NCBI RefSeq assembly: GCF_000550805.1
Contig: NZ_CP004353.1
Coordinates: forward strand, 1,178,001 to 1,242,000
Reading direction: 5' to 3'
Origin: Corynebacterium vitaeruminis DSM 20294
Lineage (GTDB): Bacteria > Actinomycetota > Actinomycetes > Mycobacteriales > Mycobacteriaceae
Length of the DNA stretch: 64,000 nucleotides
Positions 40,871 through 48,670 of the stretch are shown here, one piece after another (the stretch's first letter is position 1; the number at the start of each line of letters is the position of its first letter). The position numbers and the translations under genes were made by a program. The notes under the pieces were generated by a model that was not told the origin of the DNA, made no database searches, and saw only the letters and a program-made list of their open reading frames with translations.

Positions 40871-43450
40871 ATGCGCATCAAGAGCCTGCACATTCACAAC
40901 TTCCGCGCGCTGGCCTCGCTCGATCTGGAGGATCTCCCGGACAGCGGAGTGGTGCTCATCTCGGGCGAGAACGAGAAGGGCAAGTCCACGATCCTGGAGG
41001 CCGTGCGCACGGTTCTCACGGTGAAGTCCAAGTCCACCTCCCGGGCGGTCAAGGCGCTCAAAACCATCGGCGGCACCGAGCCGCCCGAGGTACGTCTGCG
41101 CGCCGTGGTCGGCAATTACGAGTTCGAGCTGTACAAGCGATTCGTCAACCGCGCCACCACCAGCCTCGAGATCCTCGCCCCTGCGCCTGCCAGCTACTCC
41201 GACAGCGAGGCGGAGGACAAGCTCGCAGAGATCCTGGCCGCGAACCTGGATCCGCAGCTGCGCGATGCCATGTTCATCACCCCGGAGGAATCGGGGCTGG
41301 GGCTCAAGGCCGCGATGATCGGCTCGCTCACCGCCGCCCTCGACGAGCGCTCCGGCGGCGACTCCGGCTCGGACGCGAGTGGCATTATCGCCGCGGTGGA
41401 AAAGGAGGCGGCGCGCTACTACAGCCCCAAGAACCAGTCCCCGACGCAGGAGCTCAAGGCGGCCGAGGCGGCCTACGCCCAGGCCCAGGCAGAGCGCGAA
41501 GAAGCCGAGACCAAGGTCGCGAGCCTCGAGGAGGCGGTGGGCAGCGTGGAGGCCTACACGCTGCGCAAGTCCCAGGCCGAGGGGGAGCTGCCGCAGGCGG
41601 CGCAGCGGTGCGCGGCCGCCGCCGCGGAGCTCGAGCGCGCCACCACGGCCTCCGAGGAGGTGGCGCGCGCCGCTGAGCTGCTCGAGCAGGCGCGGCTGGT
41701 GGAGGGGATCGCCAGAGAGAAGCTCGAGGATCGCAGGCAGAGGGCAAATGCCCTGAAGTCGGCGGAGGAAGAGCTAGACTCCTTGGTACCGCAGGTCGAG
41801 GAGGCGAGGGCGAGCCGCGACGAGGAGCGCGAGCTGGTCGTCGGGGCCAAGCAAGAAATCGAGGCGGCGTTGGACTCGCAGGCGAAGGCCAAGGAACGGC
41901 GCGCGCGGGCGGCGCAGGCCCTGCGTCTTTCGCAGTTGGCGGGCCTGCTCGAGGAAAAGCGGTCGCTGCTGCGCGAGCTCTCGGAGCTCGTGATCCCGGA
42001 GACCGAGCTCGAGGAGATCACCCAGGAGCAGGTCGCGGCGATCGCGAAGGCCTCCCAGGAGCTCGAGGTGGCCACCGCGGTGCTCGAAGCGCAGGCGACG
42101 AGCGTGACCCTGCGCGCGGCTTCACCCACGACGGTCGAGCGCGACGGCGAGCCGCTGGAGGTAAGCGATGCCCAGGAACTCCTGCTCACCCAGCCGACCA
42201 CGCTGAGCGTGGGCGAGCTCAGCCTCGAGATCCGCCCCGGCGGCGGCGCCGACGAGTCCGCCGTCGCCCGCGCCAAGGCGAACCTGGAAGGCCTGCTGGA
42301 CGAGGCCGGTTGCGGGTCGCTGGAGGACGCCGAGACCCGGTTGACGGCGTGGCGCGAGCACGTGGCCGAGCGCCGCGCGGTGGAGGTCCAGCGCAGGGGG
42401 CTGCTCCGCGATCGCAGCGTCGAGGACATCGAGCGCGAGGTCGAGGCGACCGAAGAACAGCTCGCAGGCCACGAGGAGATCCCGACGGTGGCTGAGGCGA
42501 CCGAGCGTCTCGCCGACGCCGAGGCCGCGCTCGCCGAGGCGGAGGCAGCCGTTTCCGCCGCCCAGGCGAAGGCGAGCGGCTTCAGCGAGCAACCGGCCGC
42601 CCAGAAGCTGGCGCGCCTCGAGGCGACGCTCGCCGCGGCGCAGTCCGGCGCGGAACGCGAGCGCTCGTTGCTCGCCGAGGCGGAGGCGGCGCATCCCACA
42701 GAGGAGCTGGAAAACGCCCTTGCGGCGGCCGAGGAGGCTACCGCGGAGAAGAAGCGGGCCCACGCCGCCGCCGAGGAGGCCGCCCGCGGCAGCGACCTCG
42801 GCCTCGCCCAGGCCAGCTTCGATGCCGCCCAGGCGAAGGCGGATTCCGTGCGCGCCCGCGTGGACGACGCCACCGCCCAGCTGCTCCGGCTCGAGGGCGT
42901 GATCAAGGTCGCCGAGGGCTCCGCGGAGGAGCTCGAACGCGCCAAGGCCACGGAGGAGGCGGCCCGCACCCGCCGCGACCAGGTCCTAAGGAGGGCCCGT
43001 GCGGCGCGCCTGCTGCTGGATACCCTGCTCAGGCACCGGGAGGAGGCGCGGCAGAAGTACCACGCGCCTTTCCTCGCGGAGCTCGAGCAGCTTGCCCGCC
43101 CGGTCTTCGGCGGAAGGACCACCTTCATGCTGGGCGACGACCTCGACGTGCAGACCCGCACCGTCGACGGTGCGACCGTCCCGGTCTCCGAGCTCTCGAG
43201 CGGCGCGCGTGAGCAGCTCGCCCTGCTCACCCGCTTCGCCGTCGCGCGGCTGGTCTCCAGCGAGGGCGTGCCCATCTTCATCGATGACCAGCTGGGATCC
43301 ACCGACGAGCTGCGTCTCATGCACATGGGCGCGGTCCTGCGCCAGCTGGGGTCGACGGAGCAGGTTCTCATCTTCAGCTGCGCGCCGAACCGCTTCGACT
43401 ACATCCGCGACCTTGACGTCCGCGAGATGCGCGACATCGCGACGTACTAA
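40871..43450 (+). CDS. SMC-like AAA ATPase (YhaN/SbcC-like)
   Basis: 859 residues with AAGGAGAG before the ATG. The N-terminal ATP-binding loop GENEKGKST has the NExGKST form of YhaN rather than NGAGKS of SbcC. Long Ala/Glu-rich coiled coils (about 180-350 and 480-720) flank a central beta-rich segment (~410-470). A C-terminal signature VSELSSGAREQLALLTR and Walker B with D-loop (VPIFIDDQLGSTDELRL) complete the ATPase. No CxxC zinc hook is present. It is the partner of the nuclease gene upstream. Confidence 0.88.
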   Translation: MRIKSLHIHNFRALASLDLEDLPDSGVVLISGENEKGKSTILEAVRTVLTVKSKSTSRAVKALKTIGGTEPPEVRLRAVVGNYEFELYKRFVNRATTSLEILAPAPASYSDSEAEDKLAEILAANLDPQLRDAMFITPEESGLGLKAAMIGSLTAALDERSGGDSGSDASGIIAAVEKEAARYYSPKNQSPTQELKAAEAAYAQAQAEREEAETKVASLEEAVGSVEAYTLRKSQAEGELPQAAQRCAAAAAELERATTASEEVARAAELLEQARLVEGIAREKLEDRRQRANALKSAEEELDSLVPQVEEARASRDEERELVVGAKQEIEAALDSQAKAKERRARAAQALRLSQLAGLLEEKRSLLRELSELVIPETELEEITQEQVAAIAKASQELEVATAVLEAQATSVTLRAASPTTVERDGEPLEVSDAQELLLTQPTTLSVGELSLEIRPGGGADESAVARAKANLEGLLDEAGCGSLEDAETRLTAWREHVAERRAVEVQRRGLLRDRSVEDIEREVEATEEQLAGHEEIPTVAEATERLADAEAALAEAEAAVSAAQAKASGFSEQPAAQKLARLEATLAAAQSGAERERSLLAEAEAAHPTEELENALAAAEEATAEKKRAHAAAEEAARGSDLGLAQASFDAAQAKADSVRARVDDATAQLLRLEGVIKVAEGSAEELERAKATEEAARTRRDQVLRRARAARLLLDTLLRHREEARQKYHAPFLAELEQLARPVFGGRTTFMLGDDLDVQTRTVDGATVPVSELSSGAREQLALLTRFAVARLVSSEGVPIFIDDQLGSTDELRLMHMGAVLRQLGSTEQVLIFSCAPNRFDYIRDLDVREMRDIATY

Positions 43451-43470
43451 CCAGCGGGCAAACGCGAAGG

Positions 43471-43514
43471 AAAAGCCTTGGACCCCGGCCGCTAAAGCGG
43501 TCGGGGCCCAAGGC
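43471..43514 (-). terminator. Intrinsic terminator of yceI
   Basis: GCCTTGGACCCCGGCCGCT, an AAA loop and GCGGTCGGGGCCCAAGGC form a long stem. On the minus strand it ends in CTTTT. It also lies after the ATPase gene on the other strand and may serve both. Confidence 0.8.
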
Positions 43515-43549
43515 GCGCAGTAGGTTCCTTCTAGAAGGAATCTAGGAGA

Positions 43550-44086
43550 TTAGGCCTGCTTGATGGCGGAAGCCTCGATCTCGATCTTGATCTCCTCGGA
43601 GACCAGGACGCCGCCGGTCTTCAGCGGGGCGTTGAAGTCGATGCCGAAGTCGAGGCGGTTGATCTTGGTCTTGGCCTCGAAGCCCAGCCGGGTGTTGCCG
43701 AACGGATCCTCGGCGACACCGTCGATCTCGACGTCCAGCTTGACGGACTTGGTAACACCCTTGATGGTCAGGTCGCCGGTGACGGTGCCCTCGTCGCCAT
43801 CGATGTCGAAGGAGGTGGCGGTGAAGGTCAGGGTGGGGAACTTATCGACGGCGAAGAAGTCGTCGCCCTTGACGTGGCCGTCGCGGTCAGCGTTGCCGGT
43901 GTTGATGGACGCTGCCTGGATGGTAGCGGTCGCGGAGGAAGCGGAAGGATCCTCGGCGTTGAAGGTAAAGGACGACTCGAACTCCTCGAACTTGCCGCGG
44001 ACCTTGGTAACCATTGCGTGGCGAGCCACGAAGGAAATGGTGGTGTGTGCCGGGTCCAGGGCGTAGGTGCCGTTGAAGTCGCTCAT
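43550..44086 (-). CDS. YceI family lipid-binding protein
   Basis: 178 residues without a signal peptide. The YceI pattern is complete: YALDPAHTTISFVARHAMVTKVRGKF, ASINTGNADRDGHVKGDDFFAVDKFPTLTF, GDLTIKGVTKSV and a final hydrophobic strand. The lipocalin-like fold binds polyisoprenoids. It is divergent from a MarR-type regulator gene with a shared operator, the same arrangement as cg1322 and cosR in C. glutamicum, where the YceI protein is linked to oxidant stress. Confidence 0.93.
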   Translation of the reverse strand: MSDFNGTYALDPAHTTISFVARHAMVTKVRGKFEEFESSFTFNAEDPSASSATATIQAASINTGNADRDGHVKGDDFFAVDKFPTLTFTATSFDIDGDEGTVTGDLTIKGVTKSVKLDVEIDGVAEDPFGNTRLGFEAKTKINRLDFGIDFNAPLKTGGVLVSEEIKIEIEASAIKQA

Positions 44087-44180
44087 GATGATTCTCCTTG
44101 GAAGTAATTAATTAGGAAGGCGATGCGGGCCGTTCCCGCTCACCAACTTTTCGTTGTCCGCCGTGCTGGCGACGAACACC

Positions 44181-44208
44181 ACTATACACCCCCATAGTGA
44201 CATGTCAA
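44181..44208 (-). promoter_or_regulatory. yceI promoter with overlapping operator
   Basis: On the minus strand, consensus TTGACA (44203-44208) and TATAGT (44181-44186) are separated by 16 bases. The inverted repeat CACTAT-N8-ATAGTG (44180-44199) covers the -10 and spacer, ideal for repression by the adjacent MarR-type protein. Confidence 0.75.
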
Positions 44209-44263
44209 CAAAAACGGGCAACTTTTTCCGCGGAAACAAGTCGACGCAGCTCATCGGCACATT

Positions 44264-44291
44264 TTGCCATTCTAATAGGGGCGGCTACTGT
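44264..44291 (+). promoter_or_regulatory. Probable leaderless promoter of the marR-type gene
   Basis: TTGCCA (44264-44269), a 16-base gap and TACTGT (44286-44291) end 7 bases before the ATG at 44299, so transcription would begin at the start codon. No ribosome site is needed. Confidence 0.5.
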
Positions 44292-44298
44292 GTATGGC

Positions 44299-44787
44299 AT
44301 GGAAGGCGAACTCGACAAGCCTCGTTGGCTCGATGAAGAAGAACAGAAGTTTTGGCGTTTGATGCTGGCTGCCAACCGCAAGATTGAGCGTACGATCGAC
44401 GTCGCGCTGCAGCAGGCGAACGGTCTCACCTCATCTGAGTTTGCCGTTCTGGTGACGCTGTCGGAGGCCCCCGAGCGCCAGCTGCGCCTGCGGGACCTGT
44501 GCGCGGGGCTCGACTGGGACCGCAGCCGAACCTCCCACCAGATTACCCGCATGGAGCGCCGCGGGCTGGTCAACAAGGTCAAGTGCGAGGGCGACGGCCG
44601 CGGCGTCATCGTCTCCCTGACCGCCGACGGCCTGGCCCGCCTCGACGAGGCTGCCCCGAGCCACGTCGAGACCGTGCGCAGGCTCGTCATCGACGACCTC
44701 AACCACCAGGACATCCCCGTCATCAGCCGCTTCTTTCAGGGGATCCTCGACGAAGAGGTCCTCGAGGACTGCGACTGCCAGGACTAG
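44299..44787 (+). CDS. MarR-family transcriptional regulator (CosR-like)
   Basis: 162 residues from the ATG at 44299. A GTG at 44290 with AGGGG upstream is the alternative start. The winged helix region is LRLRDLCAGLDWDRSRTSHQITRMERRGLVNKVKCEGDGRGVIVSLTADG. Cys residues at about 68 and 96 and a C-terminal CDC could sense oxidation. It is divergent from yceI, as the oxidant-sensing regulator CosR is in C. glutamicum. Likely role: repressor of yceI and of itself through the CACTAT-N8-ATAGTG site. The CosR assignment rests on context and family. Confidence 0.85.
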   Translation: MEGELDKPRWLDEEEQKFWRLMLAANRKIERTIDVALQQANGLTSSEFAVLVTLSEAPERQLRLRDLCAGLDWDRSRTSHQITRMERRGLVNKVKCEGDGRGVIVSLTADGLARLDEAAPSHVETVRRLVIDDLNHQDIPVISRFFQGILDEEVLEDCDCQD

Positions 44788-44804
44788 AGTTTTTCTTCGG
44801 CTGT

Positions 44805-44840
44805 GCCCGCTTGCCGACGCCTGTCGGCCGGCGGGCTTTT
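44805..44840 (+). terminator. Intrinsic terminator after the marR-type gene
   Basis: GCCCGC...CCGAC (44805-44818), a GCCT loop and GTCGG...GCGGGC (44823-44836) are followed by TTTT. The arm contains a variant (GCTTGCCGACGCC) of the dispersed repeat. Confidence 0.8.
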
Positions 44841-45031
44841 CCATTTCGCCTCCGTGACGAAAGACTGTTCGTCACCCCCAGGGATGAGACGCGCGAACGA
44901 GGGGAGCAGATCTCAGGGTGTTTTTCGGTGGTTTCCCCGATGCGCGAAGGTGCAACCCCCACGCACAATGGAGTCACAAAGAAAGAACACCGACCCGCGG
45001 ACCCCGCGGATTTAGAAAGGATCTGACCACC

Positions 45032-45277
45032 ATGTCCGACTTCAACTCCACCAACGTCTACGGCACCGGCGACGACCAGCGCCCCGTCCTCCAGCGCCGC
45101 CTCCACCGGAGCCGCTCCGAGCGTTGGGTGGCTGGTGTCCTGGGCGGGTTCGCTGAGACCTACAACATCAACGTCACCCTCCTGCGCGTCGCCTTCGTCG
45201 CCTCCATCCTGCTGCCCGGCCCGCAGGTGATTGCCTACTTGGCCGCGTGGCTCATCATGCCCGAGGGCGAGCAGTAG
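45032..45277 (+). CDS. PspC-domain small membrane protein
   Basis: 81 residues. The PspC domain occupies residues 22-78 (LHRSRSERWVAGVLGGFAETYNI, then one hydrophobic span and AAWLIMPEGEQ). PspC proteins act in envelope-stress signalling or as toxin-like membrane proteins. AGAAAGG lies about 12 bases upstream of the ATG. It is a single gene between terminator and riboswitch regions. Confidence 0.88.
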   Translation: MSDFNSTNVYGTGDDQRPVLQRRLHRSRSERWVAGVLGGFAETYNINVTLLRVAFVASILLPGPQVIAYLAAWLIMPEGEQ

Positions 45278-45280
45278 CCC

Positions 45281-45315
45281 CAAAGGTGCGGTGGCGTAGC
45301 CGTCGACAAGCGAAC
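45281..45315 (-). repeat. Copy of the long dispersed repeat
   Basis: AAAGGTGCGGTGGCGTAG followed by CCGTCGACAAGCGAA matches the copy at 35493-35525 except at a few bases. It is placed right after the PspC gene stop and before the riboswitch promoter. Confidence 0.7.
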
Positions 45316-45330
45316 TGCTCAAAGCCCTGC

Positions 45331-45492
45331 TATCATGTGAGGTCTTGAAGGGGAGTAGTTCACGGCCGCGCGCGGCGAAGTGGCTGGTCGACATACTGGC
45401 GGGTTCGTGCCCGCCCGGCCATCCAGCTCAGGATACGAGCGAACGAGACCTTCGGATCGACCTTTTTGCGTCGGCCGGAAGTCTCGTTTTTG
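45331..45492 (+). promoter_or_regulatory. yybP-ykoY manganese riboswitch with terminator platform
   Basis: The conserved yybP-ykoY elements are present in order: GGGGAGTAG (45350-45358), the GTCGACATACTG segment, then a GC-rich stem, and AACGAGACCTT (45442-45452). A -10 box TATCAT (45331-45336) places the transcript start near 45343. The expression platform is an intrinsic terminator in which ACGAGACCTT pairs with AAGTCTCGT (45479-45487), followed by TTTTT. Mn2+ binding holds the 5' strand in the aptamer and should allow read-through into the CDF gene at 45531. Confidence 0.85.
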
Positions 45493-45530
45493 TGTTTCCG
45501 CCGGCGCCCTCGCTGAAAGAGGTGCCTTCC

Positions 45531-46439
45531 GTGGCCGCCATTCCGACCGAGCAGCGCGTGCTCGAGCTGTTCATGAAACTGTCCATCGCCACCGCCGTGG
45601 CCACCATCGCCCTGAAGGTCTGGGCGGCGGTGATCACCGGCTCGGTCGGCTTCCTTTCCGACGCCATGGAGTCCGGCGTCAACCTCGCCGCCGCGATCGT
45701 GGGCTTCCTTGCGCTGAAGATCTCCATCAAACCAGCCGACGCCAACCACCACTTCGGCCACGGCAAGGCCGAGTACGTCTCCGCCCTCGTCGAGGGCGCG
45801 ATGATCTTCGTCGCCTCCGGGTTCATCATCTACTCCGCGATCGAGCGCCTCATGGCGCCGCAGCCGCTGGAGCAGCCCGGCATCGGCCTCCTGCTCTCGA
45901 CGCTCGCCTCGGTCCTCAACCTCGTGGTGGGTCTCGCGCTGGTGCGCGCGGGCACGGCCAACCGCTCGGCGACGCTCAAGGCGGACGGCAAGCACCTGCT
46001 CACCGACGTGTGGACCTCCGCTGGCGTCCTCGTTGGAATCGCGGCCGTGGCCTTGACCGGCTGGCTCTGGCTGGACCCGGTCATCGCGCTGGTGGTGGGC
46101 GTCAACATCCTCTACACCGGCTACAAGCTGCTGCGCGAGTCCCTCTCGGGGCTTTTGTCTGAGGTCATCCCCGACGCCGAGCGCGCGGTCCTCGACGACT
46201 ACCTCGCAGGCTTCGAGGAAAGCAACGACGTCACCTTCACCGAGGTCCGCACGGTCGCGGGCGGTCGCCAGCGCTTCGTCTACCTCATCATGCAGGTGCC
46301 CGCCGAGCTCACCGTCGCCCGCAGCCACGAGATCGCCGACTTGGTCGAGCGCGGCGTCGACGAGGCGCTCGGCGGCGCGGAGACGTTCATCCACATCGAG
46401 CCGCGCGGGAAGCGGTTGAAGGTGAGGCGTGCTAGCTAG
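45531..46439 (+). CDS. Cation diffusion facilitator, probable manganese exporter
   Basis: 302 residues from a GTG at 45531 with AAAGAGG 8 bases upstream. The longer frame is the riboswitch. It has six membrane spans. Metal-site residues lie in SDAMES and HHFGHGKAEYV of spans 2 and 3, and HLLTDVWTS of span 5. A cytoplasmic C-terminal domain follows with HIEP near the end. CDF proteins expel divalent cations in exchange for protons. The manganese riboswitch upstream argues for Mn2+ (MntE/FieF-like) as the substrate. Confidence 0.88.
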   Translation: MAAIPTEQRVLELFMKLSIATAVATIALKVWAAVITGSVGFLSDAMESGVNLAAAIVGFLALKISIKPADANHHFGHGKAEYVSALVEGAMIFVASGFIIYSAIERLMAPQPLEQPGIGLLLSTLASVLNLVVGLALVRAGTANRSATLKADGKHLLTDVWTSAGVLVGIAAVALTGWLWLDPVIALVVGVNILYTGYKLLRESLSGLLSEVIPDAERAVLDDYLAGFEESNDVTFTEVRTVAGGRQRFVYLIMQVPAELTVARSHEIADLVERGVDEALGGAETFIHIEPRGKRLKVRRAS

Positions 46440-46461
46440 CTTGTCGACGCCTACGGCACCG
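46439..46461 (+). repeat. Copy of the long dispersed repeat after the CDF gene
   Basis: GCTTGTCGACGCCTACGG begins one base before the CDF stop codon's last base, so the repeat replaces the expected 3' flank. The copy is close to the consensus. Confidence 0.7.
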
Positions 46462-46509
46462 TTAGCCCCAGACGAGGGAGCCGATCCGAGGGCCAATTGG
46501 TCCCCGTTG

Positions 46510-46515
46510 TAGATT
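46510..46515 (+). promoter_or_regulatory. Possible -10 box for a leaderless mntH transcript
   Basis: TAGATT fits TANNNT and ends 6 bases before the GTG at 46522. No convincing ribosome site or -35 is present. Confidence 0.35.
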
Positions 46516-46521
46516 GTTGGG

Positions 46522-47757
46522 GTGACTCGTTCAGCCCGAAACAAGCAGCCCGGACGCTTCGCTGGCGCGGGGCTTGCCGGGATGTTGGGGCCCGCGTTCG
46601 TGGCCGCGGTGGCCTACGTGGATCCGGGAAACGTTGCCGCCAATGTCACCGCGGGCGCCCACTACGGCTACCTGCTGGTGTGGGTCCTCGTGCTCTCGAA
46701 CCTCATGGCCGTGCTCATTCAGTACCAGTCAGCCAAGCTGGGGATCGTGACCGGCGCGTCGCTGCCGGAGACGCTCGGTGCCCGCCTGCCTCGGTGGGCG
46801 CGCATCGGATTCTGGGTCCAGGCGGAGATCGTCGCCGCCGCCACCGACCTCGCGGAGGTCATCGGCGGGGCCATAGCGCTGACCCTGCTTTTCGGCATTC
46901 CGTTGCTGTGGGGAGCCGTGATCACGGCTGCCGTCTCCTTCGTCTTGTTGGTCGCGCAGGGAAAACGGCAGCGCATCTTCGAGCGCGTTGTCATCGGTTT
47001 GCTCATCGTCATCGCCTTCGGATTCCTCGCGGGGCTTGCGATCTCTCCACCTCCCCTCGGACAGGTCGCCTCCGGGTTGATTCCCCGGTTTGAGGGTTCC
47101 GAAACCGTCCTGCTGGCGGCGTCCATGCTGGGCGCGACGGTCATGCCTCACGCCATCTACCTTCACTCCGCGCTGGTCAACGACCGCTTCGGCGGCTCGC
47201 GTCGCGGGATCGGCGTGCTGCTTCGCGCCAGCAAGTTCGATGTCGCCTGGGCCCTGCTCGTCGCGGGGCTCGTCAACATCGGGCTGCTCGTACTCGCGGC
47301 CCACTCCCTCTTCGGTGTGGCAGGTACCGACTCCATCGAGGGCGCGCACGCGGCCATCGTCGCGGGCCTCGGGGGCGTGGTGGGCACGATCTTCGCCATC
47401 GGCCTGCTCGCCTCCGGCTTGGCGTCAACCTCGGTCGGCGCGTATGCTGGCTCCGAGATCATGAAGGGCCTCCTGCACGTATCCATCCCGCTGTGGGTGC
47501 GCAGGCTGGTGACGATCATTCCCGCCCTCGTCGTCCTCGGGTTTCACGTCCCGCCGACGGTCGCCCTGGTGTGGAGCCAGGCCGTGCTCTCCCTCGGCAT
47601 CCCCTTCGCCATCGTGCCGCTGTTTTGGGCAACGGGATCAACGTCCGTGATGGGAAAGCACGCGGATAGCCGGATTACCCGGGCGGTGGTGTGGGCCGTG
47701 GCGGCGGCCGTCGTTGCGCTCAACATCGCGCTCGTGGCCCTCACAATCGCGGAATGA
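46522..47757 (+). CDS. mntH: NRAMP-family divalent metal importer MntH
   Basis: 411 residues with 11 spans. The NRAMP metal site is seen as DPGN in span 1 (VAYVDPGNVAAN) and MPH in span 6 (GATVMPHAIYLHSALV). It imports Mn2+ (and Fe2+) with protons. It starts at a GTG with a near -10 box, so it may be leaderless. It is adjacent to the riboswitch-controlled CDF exporter, making a manganese homeostasis pair of importer and exporter. Confidence 0.9.
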   Translation: MTRSARNKQPGRFAGAGLAGMLGPAFVAAVAYVDPGNVAANVTAGAHYGYLLVWVLVLSNLMAVLIQYQSAKLGIVTGASLPETLGARLPRWARIGFWVQAEIVAAATDLAEVIGGAIALTLLFGIPLLWGAVITAAVSFVLLVAQGKRQRIFERVVIGLLIVIAFGFLAGLAISPPPLGQVASGLIPRFEGSETVLLAASMLGATVMPHAIYLHSALVNDRFGGSRRGIGVLLRASKFDVAWALLVAGLVNIGLLVLAAHSLFGVAGTDSIEGAHAAIVAGLGGVVGTIFAIGLLASGLASTSVGAYAGSEIMKGLLHVSIPLWVRRLVTIIPALVVLGFHVPPTVALVWSQAVLSLGIPFAIVPLFWATGSTSVMGKHADSRITRAVVWAVAAAVVALNIALVALTIAE

Positions 47758-48073
47758 CCCCTCGATTTCTCGCTTGAAAAGCGCCCTGAGCTGGGTCTAT
47801 GGTTTTCCACATAAAGCTTGTAGCGATCAGACAGCAACCGACTTTGGCGAGTATTTCCCGAGTTCGCTTTAGCGGCCTTTAGCTGTGAAAATGACTTGCT
47901 GAAAGCGTCTCCAAGCTTCTTACAGAATCGGAAAACGTGCAGGTCAGGGCGTTGTTTGCGGTGCTTGCCGACGTTTCTGAGCGGGCATAGTATTCATCTC
48001 ATCGGCAGCACAGAGCTTCCGCTTCTACTTCCCGAAGTCGCGTACTTCGCCACCCGCTTAAGGAGCACACACC
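47758..48073 (+). promoter_or_regulatory. Intergenic region with promoter for the 44-residue gene
   Basis: TTGCCG (47965-47970), 17 bases and TAGTAT (47988-47993) form a good promoter with a start near 48000. The resulting leader of about 74 bases ends in the AAGGAG site. The left part (47758-47960) shows nothing definite. Confidence 0.55.
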
Positions 48074-48208
48074 ATGTTCGATCAGTTCGCACACGTTGCA
48101 GACCAGGTTTCCCAGTTCAACCCCTTCCAGCACGTTCAGGACTTCGGTGCCCAGATCGGCCAGCACCTGAACCCCCAGAACTGGTTCTCCAGCCTGTCTT
48201 CTCGCTAA
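48074..48208 (+). CDS. 44-residue amphipathic small protein, porin-like candidate
   Basis: ATG 48074 is preceded by AAGGAG, 8 bases away, and the frame ends at TAA 48208. Codon choice is strongly host-preferred (TTC, CAG, ATC, AAC), as in highly expressed genes. There is no signal peptide. Hydrophobic residues fall every 3-4 positions (F2, F5, V8, V12, F15, F18, V21, F24, I28, L32), giving one long amphipathic helix, with Gln/His/Asp on the other face and an end NWFSSLSSR. It has its own promoter and a 13-bp terminator. Corynebacterial cell-wall channel proteins PorA and PorH are similarly tiny, leaderless-for-export and amphipathic. No sequence identity to them can be claimed. Confidence 0.7.
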   Translation: MFDQFAHVADQVSQFNPFQHVQDFGAQIGQHLNPQNWFSSLSSR

Positions 48209-48223
48209 GACAACCGATTTTCA

Positions 48224-48252
48224 GCCCGGCGATGCGCAGCGCATCGCCGGGC
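48224..48252 (+). terminator. Intrinsic terminator of the small-protein gene
   Basis: A perfect 13-bp stem (48224-48236/48240-48252, GCCCGGCGATGCG) with a 3-base loop is followed by a T-containing stretch (TTGTGGGTTTTC). Confidence 0.85.
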
Positions 48253-48277
48253 TTGTGGGTTTTCTGGCCCCCCTCCG

Positions 48278-48362
48278 GCAAACAAGCGCTTTCTTGACAA
48301 GCTTCAGATGTGACCACCTGCGGATTTGCAGGCGGGGTCGTGTCAAAAAAGCGCTTGTTTGC
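48278..48362. repeat. 85-base long inverted repeat
   Basis: Arms at 48278-48299 and 48341-48362 match at 21 of 22 positions and each contains AAGCGCTT. The 41-base interior forms its own stem (GACC-CCTGC/GCAGG-GGTC). The whole segment is one long hairpin between the small-protein terminator and the metP leader. No open frame is present. Confidence 0.75.
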
Positions 48363-48670
48363 AGCAGCGGGTGCGGCTACCGAGAAAGGACGGGGAAGGA
48401 CTCGCGTGTTCCGGTTTTCCGTGGGCGCTTGCTTTAGACGTCGATAAGCGAAATGCGATGAAAACCTGCGCCGCTGGGGGAGGTTATGGGTGACGAGTTC
48501 ATCTCATTCCCTGGGACACTCAGCTCAATGTCTCCCTATTGGGGGATCGATAGTCTATATTTAGCTGCCTACCTCCCGTGGCGGGAGGTGCAGTGTCGCG
48601 CGCACGCGAAAGGCGGCGAGGCACAGTCTCAGTAGTCGGCCCTCGGGCCTAAGTAAAAGGTTCTCTCATC
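48363..48670. other. metP upstream region
   Basis: This contains a diverged repeat copy (TAGACGTCGATAAGC, near 48428-48442), a possible -10 TATATT near 48556, and a hairpin ACCTCCC/GGGAGGT near 48573-48590 within the probable leader. No known methionine riboswitch or McbR-type site was recognised. Confidence 0.4.

Noticed and set aside
41554..43371. A 605-codon Ser/Arg-rich frame opposite the SMC-like ATPase
   Set aside because: Composition is the mirror of Ala/Glu coiled coil; no start signal or domain.
48447..48670. Methionine-type riboswitch in the metP leader
   Set aside because: Only one simple hairpin and a possible -10 were found; none of the conserved SAM-riboswitch cores is visible.
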